Shown here piece by piece: positions 23,248-33,717 of a stretch of 45,505 nucleotides of DNA. The DNA comes from Nonomuraea aurantiaca (GTDB lineage: Bacteria > Actinomycetota > Actinomycetes > Streptosporangiales > Streptosporangiaceae). Numbering within the stretch: position 1 is the stretch's first letter; each line of letters starts with the position of its first letter. Both the position numbers and the translations under genes were made by a program. The notes beneath the pieces were generated by a model, which was not told the DNA's origin, made no database searches, and saw only the letters and a program-made list of their open reading frames with translations. The stretch is taken from the NCBI RefSeq assembly GCF_020215705.1, contig NZ_JAIWNB010000048.1, forward strand, positions 1 through 45,505, read 5' to 3'.

Positions 23248-23949
23248 ATGCCCACTGAGTCCAGGCTCGCCCTCGTGCGTCGCGCACGCCGGATGAATCG
23301 CATCCTGGCGGAAACCTACCCTGAGGCCCATTGCGAGCTCGACTTCGGTACCCCGCTCGAACTGCTGGTCGCGACGATCCTCTCGGCGCAGTGTACGGAC
23401 AAGAGGGTCAACATGGTTACTCCCATCCTCTTCGCCAAGTACCCGACAGTGGATGACTATGCGGGCGCCGACCGAGCCGAGATGGAAGAGATCATCCGCT
23501 CGACGGGGTTCTTCCGGGCCAAGACCAACAGCATCATCGGCATGGCCCAGGCCGTGTGCGAGCGCCACGGCGGGGTGGTGCCCGGCAAGCTGAAGGACCT
23601 GGTCAAGCTGCCCGGCGTGGGCCGCAAGACCGCCAACGTGGTGCTCGGCAACGCCTTCGACGTGCCCGGCCTCACCGTCGACACCCACTTCCAGCGGCTG
23701 GTCCGGCGCTTCGGCTGGACCGACGAGACCGACCCGGTCAAGATCGAGCACGTGGTAGGGGAGCTGATCCCCAAGCGGGAGTGGACGATCTTCTCGCACC
23801 GGGTCATCTGGCACGGGCGCCGCATCTGCCACGCGCGTACGCCGGCCTGCGGCGTCTGCCCGCTGGCCGCCCTCTGCCCCTCGTACGGCACCGGCCCCAC
23901 GGACGCCGTCAAGGCCCAGAAGCTCGTCAGACCGGGCCCCTTTTCCTAA
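23248..23949 (+). CDS. nth: Endonuclease III (DNA glycosylase/AP lyase)
   Basis: 233-aa base-excision repair enzyme for oxidised pyrimidines. The helix-hairpin-helix LPGVGRKTANVVLGNAF carries the catalytic Lys, and TVDTHFQRLVRR the catalytic Asp. The C-terminal [4Fe-4S] ligands follow the C-x6-C-x2-C-x5-C pattern (CHARTPACGVCPLAALC). ATG 23248 is preferred over ATG 23242 because a TAGGCT -10 box lies 6 nt upstream and suggests a leaderless message. The crp-nth divergent pair is conserved in actinobacteria. Confidence 0.97.
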   Translation: MPTESRLALVRRARRMNRILAETYPEAHCELDFGTPLELLVATILSAQCTDKRVNMVTPILFAKYPTVDDYAGADRAEMEEIIRSTGFFRAKTNSIIGMAQAVCERHGGVVPGKLKDLVKLPGVGRKTANVVLGNAFDVPGLTVDTHFQRLVRRFGWTDETDPVKIEHVVGELIPKREWTIFSHRVIWHGRRICHARTPACGVCPLAALCPSYGTGPTDAVKAQKLVRPGPFS

Positions 23950-23988
23950 GTGGGGAAGTCCCCGAACCCCTGGTGTGTTGGAGATTGC

Positions 23989-24636
23989 GTGACTCAGGTG
24001 CCCGACTGGCTCGACGCGCTCGCAGCGCGGGCCGTACAAACTTCGGTGCCCGCCGGGCTGCGCCCGCCCGCTGAGGGTGGGCGGCCCGCGGCGGTCCTGC
24101 TGCTGTTCGGCGAGGGGCCGCTCGGCCCCGACGTGCTGCTCATCCAGCGCAGCTCGCGCGGGCGCAGGCACGCGGGCCAGCCGGCCTTCCCCGGCGGCGG
24201 CGTGGACCCGGAGGACGGCGGGCCCGTCGGGGCGGCGCTGCGCGAGGCGGAGGAGGAGACCGGTCTCGATCCGCGGGGCGTGACCGTGCTCTGCACGATG
24301 CCCGAGCTCTACATCTGGCGCAGCGACAACCGGGTCACGCCGGTCGTCGGCTGGTGGCGTACACCGTCGGCGGTGCACGCGGCCTCGCCCGCCGAGGTCG
24401 AGTCCGTGGAGCGGGTGCCGATCGCCGAGCTGGTCGATCCGGGCAACCGGTTCACGCTGCGGCATCCGGGCGGCTACGCCGGGCCCGCCTTCCGGGTGCG
24501 CGGGATGCTGGTGTGGGGGTTCACCGCGATGGTGCTCGACGGGGTGCTGCGCGAAGGCGGGCTGGAGCGGCCGTGGGATCCCGGGCGGGTGGAGGAGATG
24601 CCGCCCGACGTCCTGGACATGGCCTCACGGGGCTGA
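23989..24636 (+). CDS. NUDIX hydrolase, CoA pyrophosphatase type
   Basis: 215-aa hydrolase predicted to cleave CoA or its derivatives into 4'-phosphopantetheine and ADP. The start at GTG 23989 has GGAG 7 nt upstream; an open frame back to 23950 reads through a non-conserved spacer. The UPF0035/CoA signature is visible as LLIQRSSRGRRHAGQPAFPG, and the NUDIX box follows as GGGVDPEDGG...ALREAEEETGL, with all acidic residues in place. In M. tuberculosis the same position between nth and marP holds a NUDIX gene (Rv3672c), which supports the call. Confidence 0.92.
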   Translation: MTQVPDWLDALAARAVQTSVPAGLRPPAEGGRPAAVLLLFGEGPLGPDVLLIQRSSRGRRHAGQPAFPGGGVDPEDGGPVGAALREAEEETGLDPRGVTVLCTMPELYIWRSDNRVTPVVGWWRTPSAVHAASPAEVESVERVPIAELVDPGNRFTLRHPGGYAGPAFRVRGMLVWGFTAMVLDGVLREGGLERPWDPGRVEEMPPDVLDMASRG

Positions 24637-24670
24637 AGCACCGCATTAGGCGGAAATCTCAGGACCCGCT

Positions 24671-25204
24671 TCAAACGACCGGGCCCAGGCGGTCCTGGTC
24701 GCCCGTGGCCAGGGCCACGCCGAGCGCGGCCCAGTCGGCCACGTCGGCGTCGCTGTCGGCCGCCAGCGCCCGCAGCGCGTTCAGCCCGGCCCGGTCCGGC
24801 GGATCGCCCAGCACGTGCTGGAGCGCGTACGCGGCGCCGTACCTGACCCGGGGGTCCTCGTGCCCGGCCAGATCCATCACGGACGGTAGCGACCGGGGGT
24901 CGGCCAGGTGGCCGAAGGCGATGAGCACCGAGTAGAGCACCATGACGTCGTCCTCGCTGGCCGCCAGGTAGCGCAGGACGGGCAGGATCCGGTCCACGTA
25001 CGCCTCGAGCATGCCCAGGATGTCCACCCCGAGCAGGCGCTGGGTGACGTCGTCCGCCGCGCAGAGCCGCCGCGCCTCGATGAAGGACTCAAGATCGCCA
25101 CGCTGCCGTAGTACGGAGATCACGTGCCAGCGCACCTCCCCGTCGGGATCGTCGTCGAGAGCTGCTTCGATGAGGCCGCGCACTGTTTCGTCGATCGGCG
25201 GCAT
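24671..25204 (-). CDS. HEAT-repeat protein
   Basis: 177-aa protein of helical repeats, probably a protein-binding scaffold; no enzyme motif is visible. Repeats are seen around GEVRWHVISVLRQRGD, DVTQRLLGVDILGMLE, SVLIAFGHLADPRSLPSVMD and DPRVRYGAAYALQHVL. Start ATG 25204 (MPPIDETV) is supported by a TACCTT box 7 nt upstream; the frame stays open to 25255 but that part covers the promoter. It is divergent from marP with a mirrored promoter, which suggests coordinated expression. Confidence 0.8.
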   Translation of the reverse strand: MPPIDETVRGLIEAALDDDPDGEVRWHVISVLRQRGDLESFIEARRLCAADDVTQRLLGVDILGMLEAYVDRILPVLRYLAASEDDVMVLYSVLIAFGHLADPRSLPSVMDLAGHEDPRVRYGAAYALQHVLGDPPDRAGLNALRALAADSDADVADWAALGVALATGDQDRLGPVV

Positions 25205-25211
25205 GCCGCCC

Positions 25212-25278
25212 AAGGTAACCAGCGCGTGTCGCCGTCCTGAGGAAGACGTGCACACTTGACCGAATCGCTGGTTACCTT
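25212..25278. promoter_or_regulatory. Mirror-image divergent promoters of the HEAT gene and marP
   Basis: CGCTGGTTACCTT is present on the plus strand at 25266-25278 and on the minus strand at 25224-25212, a perfect 13-bp inverted repeat with 41 nt between the arms. Each arm ends in TACCTT placed 7 nt (ATG 25204) or 6 nt (GTG 25285) before a start codon, as expected for leaderless -10 boxes. The embedded GGTTACC/GGTAACC could also be a regulator site. Confidence 0.65.
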
Positions 25279-25284
25279 TGAGAC

Positions 25285-26475
25285 GTGCGCGGTGATCTGC
25301 TTGACCTCATATTGATCGGCCTCGTGATCGCCTTCGGCGTCTCGGGTTACCGGCAGGGCTTCATCATCGGTGCCATGAGCTTCGTCGGCTTCATCGGCGG
25401 AGCGGTGCTCGGGGTCTTCATCGCGCCTCCCATCTCCAAGGCCGTCGTCGACGGTGACACGCCGCAGGCGCTGCTGGCCATCGTGATCGTGTTCCTGGCC
25501 GCGACGATCGGGCAGTTCGCCTCCTCGACGATCGGCGCAGTGGTACGCAGCCATGTCACCTGGGAGCCGGCCAAGGTCGCGGACGCGGTCGGCGGCACGT
25601 TCGCCAGCGCGCTGTCGGTGCTGGTGATCGCCTGGCTGATCGGCTCACTGATCGTGTCGACGGCGTTCACCCCGCTCGTCGACCAGGTGAAGAACTCCAT
25701 GCTGCTCACCACGGTCGACGACTCCATCCCGCAGACCGCGCGCAACTGGCAGCAGCCGTTCAAGAAGTTCATCGACCGGTCGGAGTTCCCGCCGGTGTTC
25801 GACGCCATCGGCGCGGGGCAGCTCGTCGACGTGCCGCCGCCGGCGCGCAGCATCCTGCAGGGCGCCAAGCTCGAACGGGCGCAACGGGCCATCGTCAAGG
25901 TCCAGGGCAACGCCGAGAGCTGCAACAAGCTCATCGAGGGCACCGGGTTCGTCTACGCCAAGGACCGGATCATGACCAACGCGCACGTGGTCGCCGGCGT
26001 GACGCGTGACCTGCAGATCCTCGCCTACGACAACAAGCGCCACCCGGCCACCGTCGTGCGCTACAACCCGCAGCGCGACATCGCCATCCTGTACGTGCCA
26101 GGGCTGGGCCTGCCGCAGCTCTCCTTCGACGGCGAGGCGGAAAAGGGCGAGAACGCCATCGTCGCCGGGTTCCCCAAGGGCCAGGGCTTCACGGCCGAAC
26201 CCGCCCGCATCCGCAGCCAGCTCAACGCCGAGGGCCCCGACATCTACCGCAGCCGGAACGTCACCAGGAAGGTCTACGCGATCCGCGGCAAGGTCCTGCC
26301 CGGCAACTCCGGCGGCCCCCTCCTGACCGTCAACGGACAGGTGTTCGGCGTCGTCTTCGCCGCCGCGGTCAGCCAGGAGGACACCGGCTACGTGCTGACG
26401 GCCAACGAGGTCAGACCCGACGCCGACCAGGGCCGAAACGACACCACCCCGGCCGGCACACAGGAATGCGACTAG
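25285..26475 (+). CDS. marP: MarP-type membrane serine protease (CvpA-like domain plus trypsin-like domain)
   Basis: 396-aa membrane protease homologous to M. tuberculosis Rv3671c, which is needed for acid resistance and activates the peptidoglycan hydrolase RipA. Residues ~1-135 hold four membrane helices of the CvpA type (LLDLILIGLVIAFGVSGY, AMSFVGFIGGAVLGVFIA, LLAIVIVFLAATIGQFA, ASALSVLVIAWLIGSLIV). The periplasmic domain has the catalytic triad His234 (TNAHVVAG), Asp265 (QRDIAIL) and Ser342 (PGNSGGP). Cys residues in NAESCNKL and near the C-terminus (QECD) may form a redox-sensitive disulfide, as in MarP. A TACCTT box 6 nt before GTG 25285 suggests a leaderless message. Confidence 0.93.
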   Translation: MRGDLLDLILIGLVIAFGVSGYRQGFIIGAMSFVGFIGGAVLGVFIAPPISKAVVDGDTPQALLAIVIVFLAATIGQFASSTIGAVVRSHVTWEPAKVADAVGGTFASALSVLVIAWLIGSLIVSTAFTPLVDQVKNSMLLTTVDDSIPQTARNWQQPFKKFIDRSEFPPVFDAIGAGQLVDVPPPARSILQGAKLERAQRAIVKVQGNAESCNKLIEGTGFVYAKDRIMTNAHVVAGVTRDLQILAYDNKRHPATVVRYNPQRDIAILYVPGLGLPQLSFDGEAEKGENAIVAGFPKGQGFTAEPARIRSQLNAEGPDIYRSRNVTRKVYAIRGKVLPGNSGGPLLTVNGQVFGVVFAAAVSQEDTGYVLTANEVRPDADQGRNDTTPAGTQECD

Positions 26476-26477
26476 CC

Positions 26478-26580
26478 TTCTTCTTCCGCTCTCCCCTGGG
26501 GGGACACCACCACAACGGGCCGGCTTCTTCCGCTCCCCCGAAGGGGGTATCCCCCCAAAGGGACACCAGCCACCACGGAC
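26478..26580 (+). repeat. Imperfect duplication downstream of marP
   Basis: CTTCTTCCGCTCTCCCCTGG...GGACACCACCACAACGG recurs as CTTCTTCCGCTCCCCCGAAG...GGGACACCAGCCACCACGG. Both copies contain C-run/G-run arms (CTCCCC/GGGG; CCCCC/GGGGG) able to form hairpins, so they may serve as tandem terminators between the convergent marP and DUF309 genes. Confidence 0.5.
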
Positions 26581-26625
26581 CGTCACACAGACTGAGACGG
26601 TCGTGGGACGAACCGGGAAACCGAG

Positions 26626-27069
26626 CTAGCCAGGCAGCTGACTGAGGATCAGCTCGATGGCCTGCGCCGGGTCGCTGTCGTCGCTCAGGCCCGACGCCGC
26701 CCGTCCCACCGAGTCGTACGGCGTCCCGTACGACTGCACGCGGGCGGCGCCGCGGCTGAAGAGGGTCAGCGCCCCGCGCCCGTTGCCGCGTTGCAGGTGC
26801 GTCAGCCCGACGCAGATCTGCGCCAGCCCCTGCCACAGCTCGCGCTCGTCGTCGGGGGCGCACTTCCAGCGGCCCTCGAACACCTCGTGGGCGTTGAACG
26901 GCAGGCCCTCGCTCAGGAAGCGGCGCCCGTCGGACAGGGCCTGCGGCGTGGTGGGCGCGTAGTCGTCGGGCACCCTGTCCACGCCGGTCGAGCCGTAGGG
27001 CAACGGCCGGCCGTAGGCGTCGCGTGGCCGGGCATTGCGCGGCTTGCCCTCGGGGTCGCGGTCTCTCAT
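26626..27069 (-). CDS. DUF309 domain protein
   Basis: 147-aa protein with the DUF309 signature GLPFNAHEVFEGRWKCAPDD, then WQGLAQICVGLTHLQRGN. The family is helical and has no proven function. The start ATG overlaps the stop of the upstream hydrolase gene by 4 nt, so it is the last gene of a minus-strand run. A Pro/Arg-rich N-terminal extension (about 45 residues) precedes the domain. Confidence 0.85.
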   Translation of the reverse strand: MRDRDPEGKPRNARPRDAYGRPLPYGSTGVDRVPDDYAPTTPQALSDGRRFLSEGLPFNAHEVFEGRWKCAPDDERELWQGLAQICVGLTHLQRGNGRGALTLFSRGAARVQSYGTPYDSVGRAASGLSDDSDPAQAIELILSQLPG

Positions 27070-27989
27070 CGGCCAGGCTCCGGATCGGACAGCCAGCCGA
27101 TCAGCTCGGCGTCGAACACGTCGGGGGTCTCCTCATGGGGGAAGTGGCCTGCGCCCTCGATCAGCCGCCACCGGTATGGGGCGGCCACGTAGCGGCCCGA
27201 ACCGAGGGCCGTGCGCGGCAGCACCCGGCGGTCGAGGGCGCCGTGCAGGTGCAGGGTGGGGGCCTCGATCTCGGCGCGCATCGCCCTGGCGAAACGCAGG
27301 CCGTCGGGCCGGAACTGGGAGCGGCCGAACCAGCGGTGGTACTCCAGCGCGCAGTGGGCGACGGTCGGGATGCGGATCGCCTCGCGATAGACGCGGGCGG
27401 TCTGCTCGTCCGGCCAGTCAGGCCCCGACCAGGCGTCGAGCATCTTGCCGACCAGCGAGCCGCCGTTACGGGTGAGCCGGCGCTCGGGCAGAAACGGCAC
27501 CTGGTAGCCGATCGCCGGGCTGGTCGCCCTCAGCTGGCCGAACGGGTCGGTCAGCAGTGAGCGGCGCAGCCGCAGCGGGTGCGGCGCGGACACGGTGACC
27601 AGCCGGTGTACGCACTTCGGGTCGAGCACCGCCATCGTCCAGGCGAGCAGCCCGCCCCAGTCGTGGCCGACCACGATGGCCCCGGTCTCGCCGAGCGCCC
27701 GGATCAGGCCGCTCGCGTCGCCGGCCAGTGTGGGCAGGTCGTAGCCGCGCGGCGGCTTGTCGCTGCCGCCGTAACCACGCAGGTCCACCGCGGCCGCGCG
27801 GTATCCCGCCGCCGCCAGCGTTCGCAGCTGGTTGCGCCATGTCCACCAGAACTGCGGGAACCCGTGCATCAGCAGGACCAGCGGCCCCTCACCTGCCTCC
27901 ACGACGTGGAAACGGGTGCCGCCGGCGTGCACCGCCCGGTGCTTCCATGGTCCCTCGATCTGGACGACCGACTCGTCAGGCGCCATCAC
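27066..27989 (-). CDS. Alpha/beta hydrolase, epoxide hydrolase-like (EphE position)
   Basis: 307-aa cytoplasmic hydrolase. The oxyanion motif is HGFPQFWWTWRNQ, the nucleophile is Asp in VVGHDWGG, and a His candidate lies in EGAGHFPHEETPD. An Asp nucleophile with HGFP fits epoxide hydrolases and haloalkane dehalogenases rather than esterases. In M. tuberculosis ephE (Rv3670) sits beside marP, matching this location. The start may be ATG 27989 or 27986; either overlaps the end of the holin-like gene. Confidence 0.88.
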   Translation of the reverse strand: MMAPDESVVQIEGPWKHRAVHAGGTRFHVVEAGEGPLVLLMHGFPQFWWTWRNQLRTLAAAGYRAAAVDLRGYGGSDKPPRGYDLPTLAGDASGLIRALGETGAIVVGHDWGGLLAWTMAVLDPKCVHRLVTVSAPHPLRLRRSLLTDPFGQLRATSPAIGYQVPFLPERRLTRNGGSLVGKMLDAWSGPDWPDEQTARVYREAIRIPTVAHCALEYHRWFGRSQFRPDGLRFARAMRAEIEAPTLHLHGALDRRVLPRTALGSGRYVAAPYRWRLIEGAGHFPHEETPDVFDAELIGWLSDPEPGR

Positions 27990-28392
27990 TGGTCACCGGC
28001 TCTATCTCCTTCTCCGGACGGGCGATCTCCTTGAGTCCCTTGATCGACCTGGCCGTGCGCTTCATCCCGGCCAGCCCCTTAAGCCTACGGATCCCGATGA
28101 ACACCAGCAGCCCGGCCACCAGCAGATAGAAGACGGTGACGATGAGGAAGGCCACCCAGTTCGGCAACCATTGGGCGAGCACGTAGGCGATCGTGAACGA
28201 GGCCAGGATCAGGCACAGGTGCGCCATGAAGGCGGCCGCGGCGAACAGGCCGCCGGCCGTGCCGACCCGCTTGGCGTCGAACCTGAACTCGGCCTTGGCC
28301 AGCTCGATCTCCGAGCGGATCAGGGTCGAGATGTGATCGCTCGCCTGGGCGACCAGCGAGCCCAGGGATTCTTCCTCGGGAGTCTGCGGCAT
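27976..28392 (-). CDS. Holin-superfamily III-like membrane protein (Rv3669 type)
   Basis: 138-aa membrane protein. An N-terminal amphipathic helix (SLGSLVAQASDHISTLIRSE) is followed by two membrane spans (AGGLFAAAAFMAHLCLILAS and WVAFLIVTVFYLLVAGLLVF) and a basic tail. It belongs to the Actinobacteria holin-X family by name, but chromosomal copies like this are not tied to phage lysis and are found next to EphE/MarP. Function unknown. It overlaps the epoxide-hydrolase-like gene, which shows co-translation. Confidence 0.85.
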   Translation of the reverse strand: MPQTPEEESLGSLVAQASDHISTLIRSEIELAKAEFRFDAKRVGTAGGLFAAAAFMAHLCLILASFTIAYVLAQWLPNWVAFLIVTVFYLLVAGLLVFIGIRRLKGLAGMKRTARSIKGLKEIARPEKEIEPVTSDGA

Positions 28393-28423
28393 GAACGTCT
28401 CCTATCGAGGCCTGGTGGCCGTG

Positions 28424-29635
28424 TCAAACATCATCCAGCGCGATGCGCCGCTTGCGCATCCGTACGTGAAGCAGTAGTGCCGCCAGGACGGACGCCGTGA
28501 GGCTGGCAACAAGGATCCCGGTCGTCACGGAGTCGACCCGCTCCTGGTCGGCGCCGAAAGCCAGATGGCCGATCAGCAGCGACACCGTGAACCCGATCCC
28601 GGCCAGCAGCGACACCGCCGCCATGTCCCGCCAGTGGAGCTCTTTGGACAGTTTCGCCAGGCCAAGCCGTACGGACAGCCAGGCACCGCCGAACACACCC
28701 ACAAACTTCCCGATCACGAGCCCGGCTATCACTCCCAGAACTACCCGATCGGAGAAGATACCGCCGATGCTGGAGCCGTCGAGCTTCACCCCCGCCGACA
28801 GGAACGCGAAGACCGGCACCGCGAAGCCCGCGGAGATGGGGCGGAGATAGTGGTCGGCGGCCTCCGCCGGGGAGCGGGTCTCGTGCTCTCGCGTCGTCAC
28901 GCGGGTGAGCAGGCCGAGCGCCACTCCCGCCACGGTGGCGTGTACGCCGCTGGCCTCCACGGCGTACCAGGCGCCCACGGCCAGCGGCAGGTACATCCAC
29001 AGCCGCCCGGCGCCCGAGCGCTGCAGGATCCAGTAGACGGTGATCAGGGCGGCGCCGGCCAGCAGCATGAGGAGGTTCAGGTGGGCGGTGTAGAAGGCGG
29101 CGATGATGGTGATGGCGCCGAGGTCGTCGACGACCGCGCTGGTCAGCAGGAACGCCCGCAGCGCCGGAGGCATCGAGCTCGCGGTCACGGCCAGCACGGC
29201 GAGCGCGAAGGCGATGTCGGTGGCGGTGGGAATCGCCCAGCCCCGCGCCGCGTCCGGCGCTCCCCAGCTCACCGCGAGGTACACCAGCGCAGGCACGGCC
29301 ATGCCACAGAGGGCGGCGACGATGGGCAGCGCGGCCTTACGCAGGTTGGCCAGCTCCCCGTGGACGAACTCCTCCTTGACCTCCAGCCCGGCCACGAAGA
29401 AGAAGATCGTCAGGAGGCCGTGCTGCGCCCACTCGTAGAGCTCCATCGGGCCGAGGGCGGTGTGCTGGAGCGCGGTGTAGCCCGCATGAGAGACGTTCGC
29501 CCAGATCAGCGCGGCGACGGTGGCCGCCAGCATGACGATGCCGCCGATCGTCTCGGCACGCAACGCCTCGGCCACGGTACGGGCGTAGCGGACAGTGGGT
29601 TCGAAAGGCCACATTTCGGTGGTTGGGCTACGCAC
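28424..29635 (-). CDS. nhaA: Na+/H+ antiporter NhaA
   Basis: 403-aa inner-membrane antiporter that exchanges sodium for protons. The family motif ATDIAFALAVLAV and the paired aspartates in SAVVDDLGAITIIA, which bind Na+ in the E. coli protein, are present. Twelve hydrophobic segments fit the fold, including GLLTIFFFVAGLEVKEE and AVSLLAGIGFTVSLLIGH. The start is GTG 29635 with GAGGAG upstream. It lies between the acetyl-CoA synthetase and holin genes on the same strand. Confidence 0.97.
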   Translation of the reverse strand: MRSPTTEMWPFEPTVRYARTVAEALRAETIGGIVMLAATVAALIWANVSHAGYTALQHTALGPMELYEWAQHGLLTIFFFVAGLEVKEEFVHGELANLRKAALPIVAALCGMAVPALVYLAVSWGAPDAARGWAIPTATDIAFALAVLAVTASSMPPALRAFLLTSAVVDDLGAITIIAAFYTAHLNLLMLLAGAALITVYWILQRSGAGRLWMYLPLAVGAWYAVEASGVHATVAGVALGLLTRVTTREHETRSPAEAADHYLRPISAGFAVPVFAFLSAGVKLDGSSIGGIFSDRVVLGVIAGLVIGKFVGVFGGAWLSVRLGLAKLSKELHWRDMAAVSLLAGIGFTVSLLIGHLAFGADQERVDSVTTGILVASLTASVLAALLLHVRMRKRRIALDDV

Positions 29636-29790
29636 GGGGTCTCCTCTGGCGGCTGTCGCGGGGATCGCTTCCCCGCGACGCCGACCCGACTTCCCGGCAC
29701 ACCGATATCCACCCTAACCCGGTAACCGGCCAAGAACGCGCACGTCACGGCGGCCGACCCCGCGCGGGCTCAGCGTACGTTCCCCTGGAG

Positions 29791-29869
29791 GCCGCCCACC
29801 ACGTGCGGTGGGCGGCATTAGGTCGGCCACCCTCCCCCCAAAGGCCGCCCGCCACGTGCGGCGGGCAGC
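29791..29869 (-). terminator. Two tandem hairpins with the same loop, downstream of acs
   Basis: Hairpin 1: GCCGCCCACC (29791-29800)/GGTGGGCGGC (29807-29816), perfect. Hairpin 2: GCCGCCCGCC (29844-29853)/GGCGGGCAGC (29860-29869), one mismatch. Both have the loop ACGTGC and are followed by ATTAG. They stand 50 nt beyond the acs stop and presumably end its transcript before nhaA. Confidence 0.7.
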
Positions 29870-29919
29870 ATTAGATCACCGTGCTCAAGGGGACCGGGTG
29901 TCGCTTTTCGTTCGGCCCG

Positions 29920-31893
<1,974 letters not shown>

Positions 31894-32106
31894 CTCGTGC
31901 TCCTTCAAGGACCAGATCGGACAGGTCGAGTCCCACTCCACCAGCTCACGTGCTTCGCACACAAGAGGTCTAGACAGGTCTGTACATGTGGCGCCGCTTG
32001 GGTGATCCGGTTATCAACGGGACTTACAAGTGCTATTGAACTGTTGCCATTTTGGCACCCCACCAATATGGAACGGGCCAATGGGTGGGTTTATTGGGTC
32101 CCCCAC

Positions 32107-32112
32107 TAGGGT
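32107..32112 (+). promoter_or_regulatory. -10 box of the Fic-like gene (leaderless)
   Basis: TAGGGT, 8 nt before GTG 32121. Confidence 0.45.
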
Positions 32113-32120
32113 GGAATGTC

Positions 32121-32852
32121 GTGAGTGATCCACTGGCTGTCATCGCGGCACTTCCCGGCGTACCCGAGGCGGTGGAGGAGGCCAGGCAGGCCGTCGACGG
32201 GCTCTATCGCCATCGCGTCCTGCGCCGCGCGAGCCCGGCGGTCTCGGCCGAGTCGTCCCTGCGTGGGGCGCGGGCGTCCGCGGCCATCGAGGGCGTCGAC
32301 GTGCCCCTGGACGAACTGCGACGGGGCTCGATCGAGGACCCCGTCGTCCAGGGTGCCCTGCGAGCGTCGGCGGAGCTGGGCCGGTTGGGCGCCACCTGGC
32401 GCAAGGCCCCCCGCCAGGTGCTCGCCCGCCTGCACACGGTCGCCGCGGCGGGCCTCACGGACGCACTCGGCCGCCCGCGCACCCAGGATCCGGAGCTGGC
32501 GGCGCGTCTGGAGAGCCTGTTCGGGCTGCTCGAAGCGCCCACGAAGGCGCCCGCGCTCGTGCTGGCCGCCGTCGTCCACGCGGAGCTGGCCGTGCTGCGT
32601 CCTTTCGGTACGGCCGACGGCGTCGTCGCGCGCTCGGCTGAACGGCTCACATTGGTGGAGTACGGGCTCGACCCGAAGTCGCTGGTGGCCGTCGAGGTGG
32701 GGCATCTGGAGCTGTCCTATGCCGATGGCCTGCGGGCCTACCTGACGGGCTCACCCGACGGGGTGGCGGAGTGGGTACGACATTGTGCCGCCGCGGTCAC
32801 CCTCGGCGTACGCGAGACGACCGCGATCTGCGAGGCACTGCAGAGGGGCTGA
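32121..32852 (+). CDS. Fic-like protein with degenerate catalytic motif
   Basis: 243-aa protein that resembles Fic (AMPylator) proteins. RASAAIEGVDVPLDEL fits the inhibitory [S/T]xxxE[G/N] helix. The catalytic loop, normally HPFxDGNGRxxR, reads HAELAVLRPFGTADGVVARS, so the key His before PF is Arg and the GNGR core is altered. Transferase activity is therefore doubtful; it may be a regulatory relic shared by actinobacteria at this site. Start GTG 32121 (VSDPLAVIAALPGVPE) follows a TAGGGT box by 8 nt. It is divergent from acs. Confidence 0.7.
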   Translation: MSDPLAVIAALPGVPEAVEEARQAVDGLYRHRVLRRASPAVSAESSLRGARASAAIEGVDVPLDELRRGSIEDPVVQGALRASAELGRLGATWRKAPRQVLARLHTVAAAGLTDALGRPRTQDPELAARLESLFGLLEAPTKAPALVLAAVVHAELAVLRPFGTADGVVARSAERLTLVEYGLDPKSLVAVEVGHLELSYADGLRAYLTGSPDGVAEWVRHCAAAVTLGVRETTAICEALQRG

Positions 32853-32982
32853 TCGGCGAGGCCCCGCAGAGGGGCTGAGCTGCGAGGCGCTGACCTGCGC
32901 TGACCTGCGCGGCCCTGCAGCTGACCTGCGCGGCGCCGAAGAGGAGCTGATCTGGGAGACGCTGCAAGGTCCTGACATAGCT

Positions 32983-33010
32983 GACGGCGTCTCAGTCATG
33001 AGACGCCGTC
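32983..33010 (+). terminator. Perfect 12-bp hairpin after the Fic-like gene
   Basis: GACGGCGTCTCA (32983-32994)/TGAGACGCCGTC (32999-33010), 4-nt loop, no T-run. Likely terminator of the Fic-like transcript. Confidence 0.7.
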
Positions 33011-33477
33011 TGCCGATACGTCACACCGGGTTACCAAGCGTGCACCTCTATTCGTCGGAGCGGGACAAGCCCGTCACGACGCGCCTCCCGCGGCTGGTCG
33101 CGCGTGGGTGCCTGGTTGACGCACCCGGACAAGTGGTCCGTGTCCCCTTTGTACGACGGATCCGCCCTGATGGGAACCCCTAGGACCAAGACCTTTACCC
33201 GCGCGGGGCTCTCCGGGGGTGAAGATTTCGGGGGGTCGTGGGTTTTGTTACGGTTACCAACCTGTGATGATCACGCAGAGTGATCTGCTTTATGTGATCG
33301 TTATGGGGGCGCGAAAAAAACTTGGCGAAAATGCGAGATTGCTCCTCGACGAAACTCGAGTCGATCGGGCAGCATACGGGGGTATCTCCGGAAACTGGGG
33401 CGACTGTGCATGGGTTTGCTTTGCAAGTCTCTTGCCATGCTCCGGTCAAGTGATGAAAGCTTTCTTCTGAAACGGGA

Positions 33478-33501
33478 CCGGCTCTACCCCCCCGGAGCCG
33501 G
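33478..33501 (+). terminator. Hairpin closing the low-GC stretch
   Basis: CCGGCTC (33478-33484)/GAGCCGG (33495-33501), C-rich loop. It would end any RNA made from the low-GC region before the ssd promoter. Confidence 0.5.
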
Positions 33502-33717
33502 ACCGATCAGGCGACCCCCGCTCTCCCCCCCGGCGGGGGTCGCCCCTTTTCCGCCCGGGGTAGGTCTCCGCACCTGAAGTCGCATGGCTTCGGGGTCGCG
33601 CGTCGTCCCACGGGGACTCCCGCCCCCAAGCCCCGCCTTCCCGCAGAGGCTTTCCCCCACTCCCGTCGTCCCACGGGGGCTCCTGGGGGTTCTTGCCCCG
33701 CGTCCGCCGTCCCACGG

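Noticed and set aside
27976..28392. Prophage holin
   Set aside because: No phage genes nearby; this membrane protein is part of the conserved chromosomal block.
33219..33470. 83-aa protein in the low-GC region
   Set aside because: No homology recognised, codon use unlike neighbours, no ribosome-binding site; kept only as an observation.
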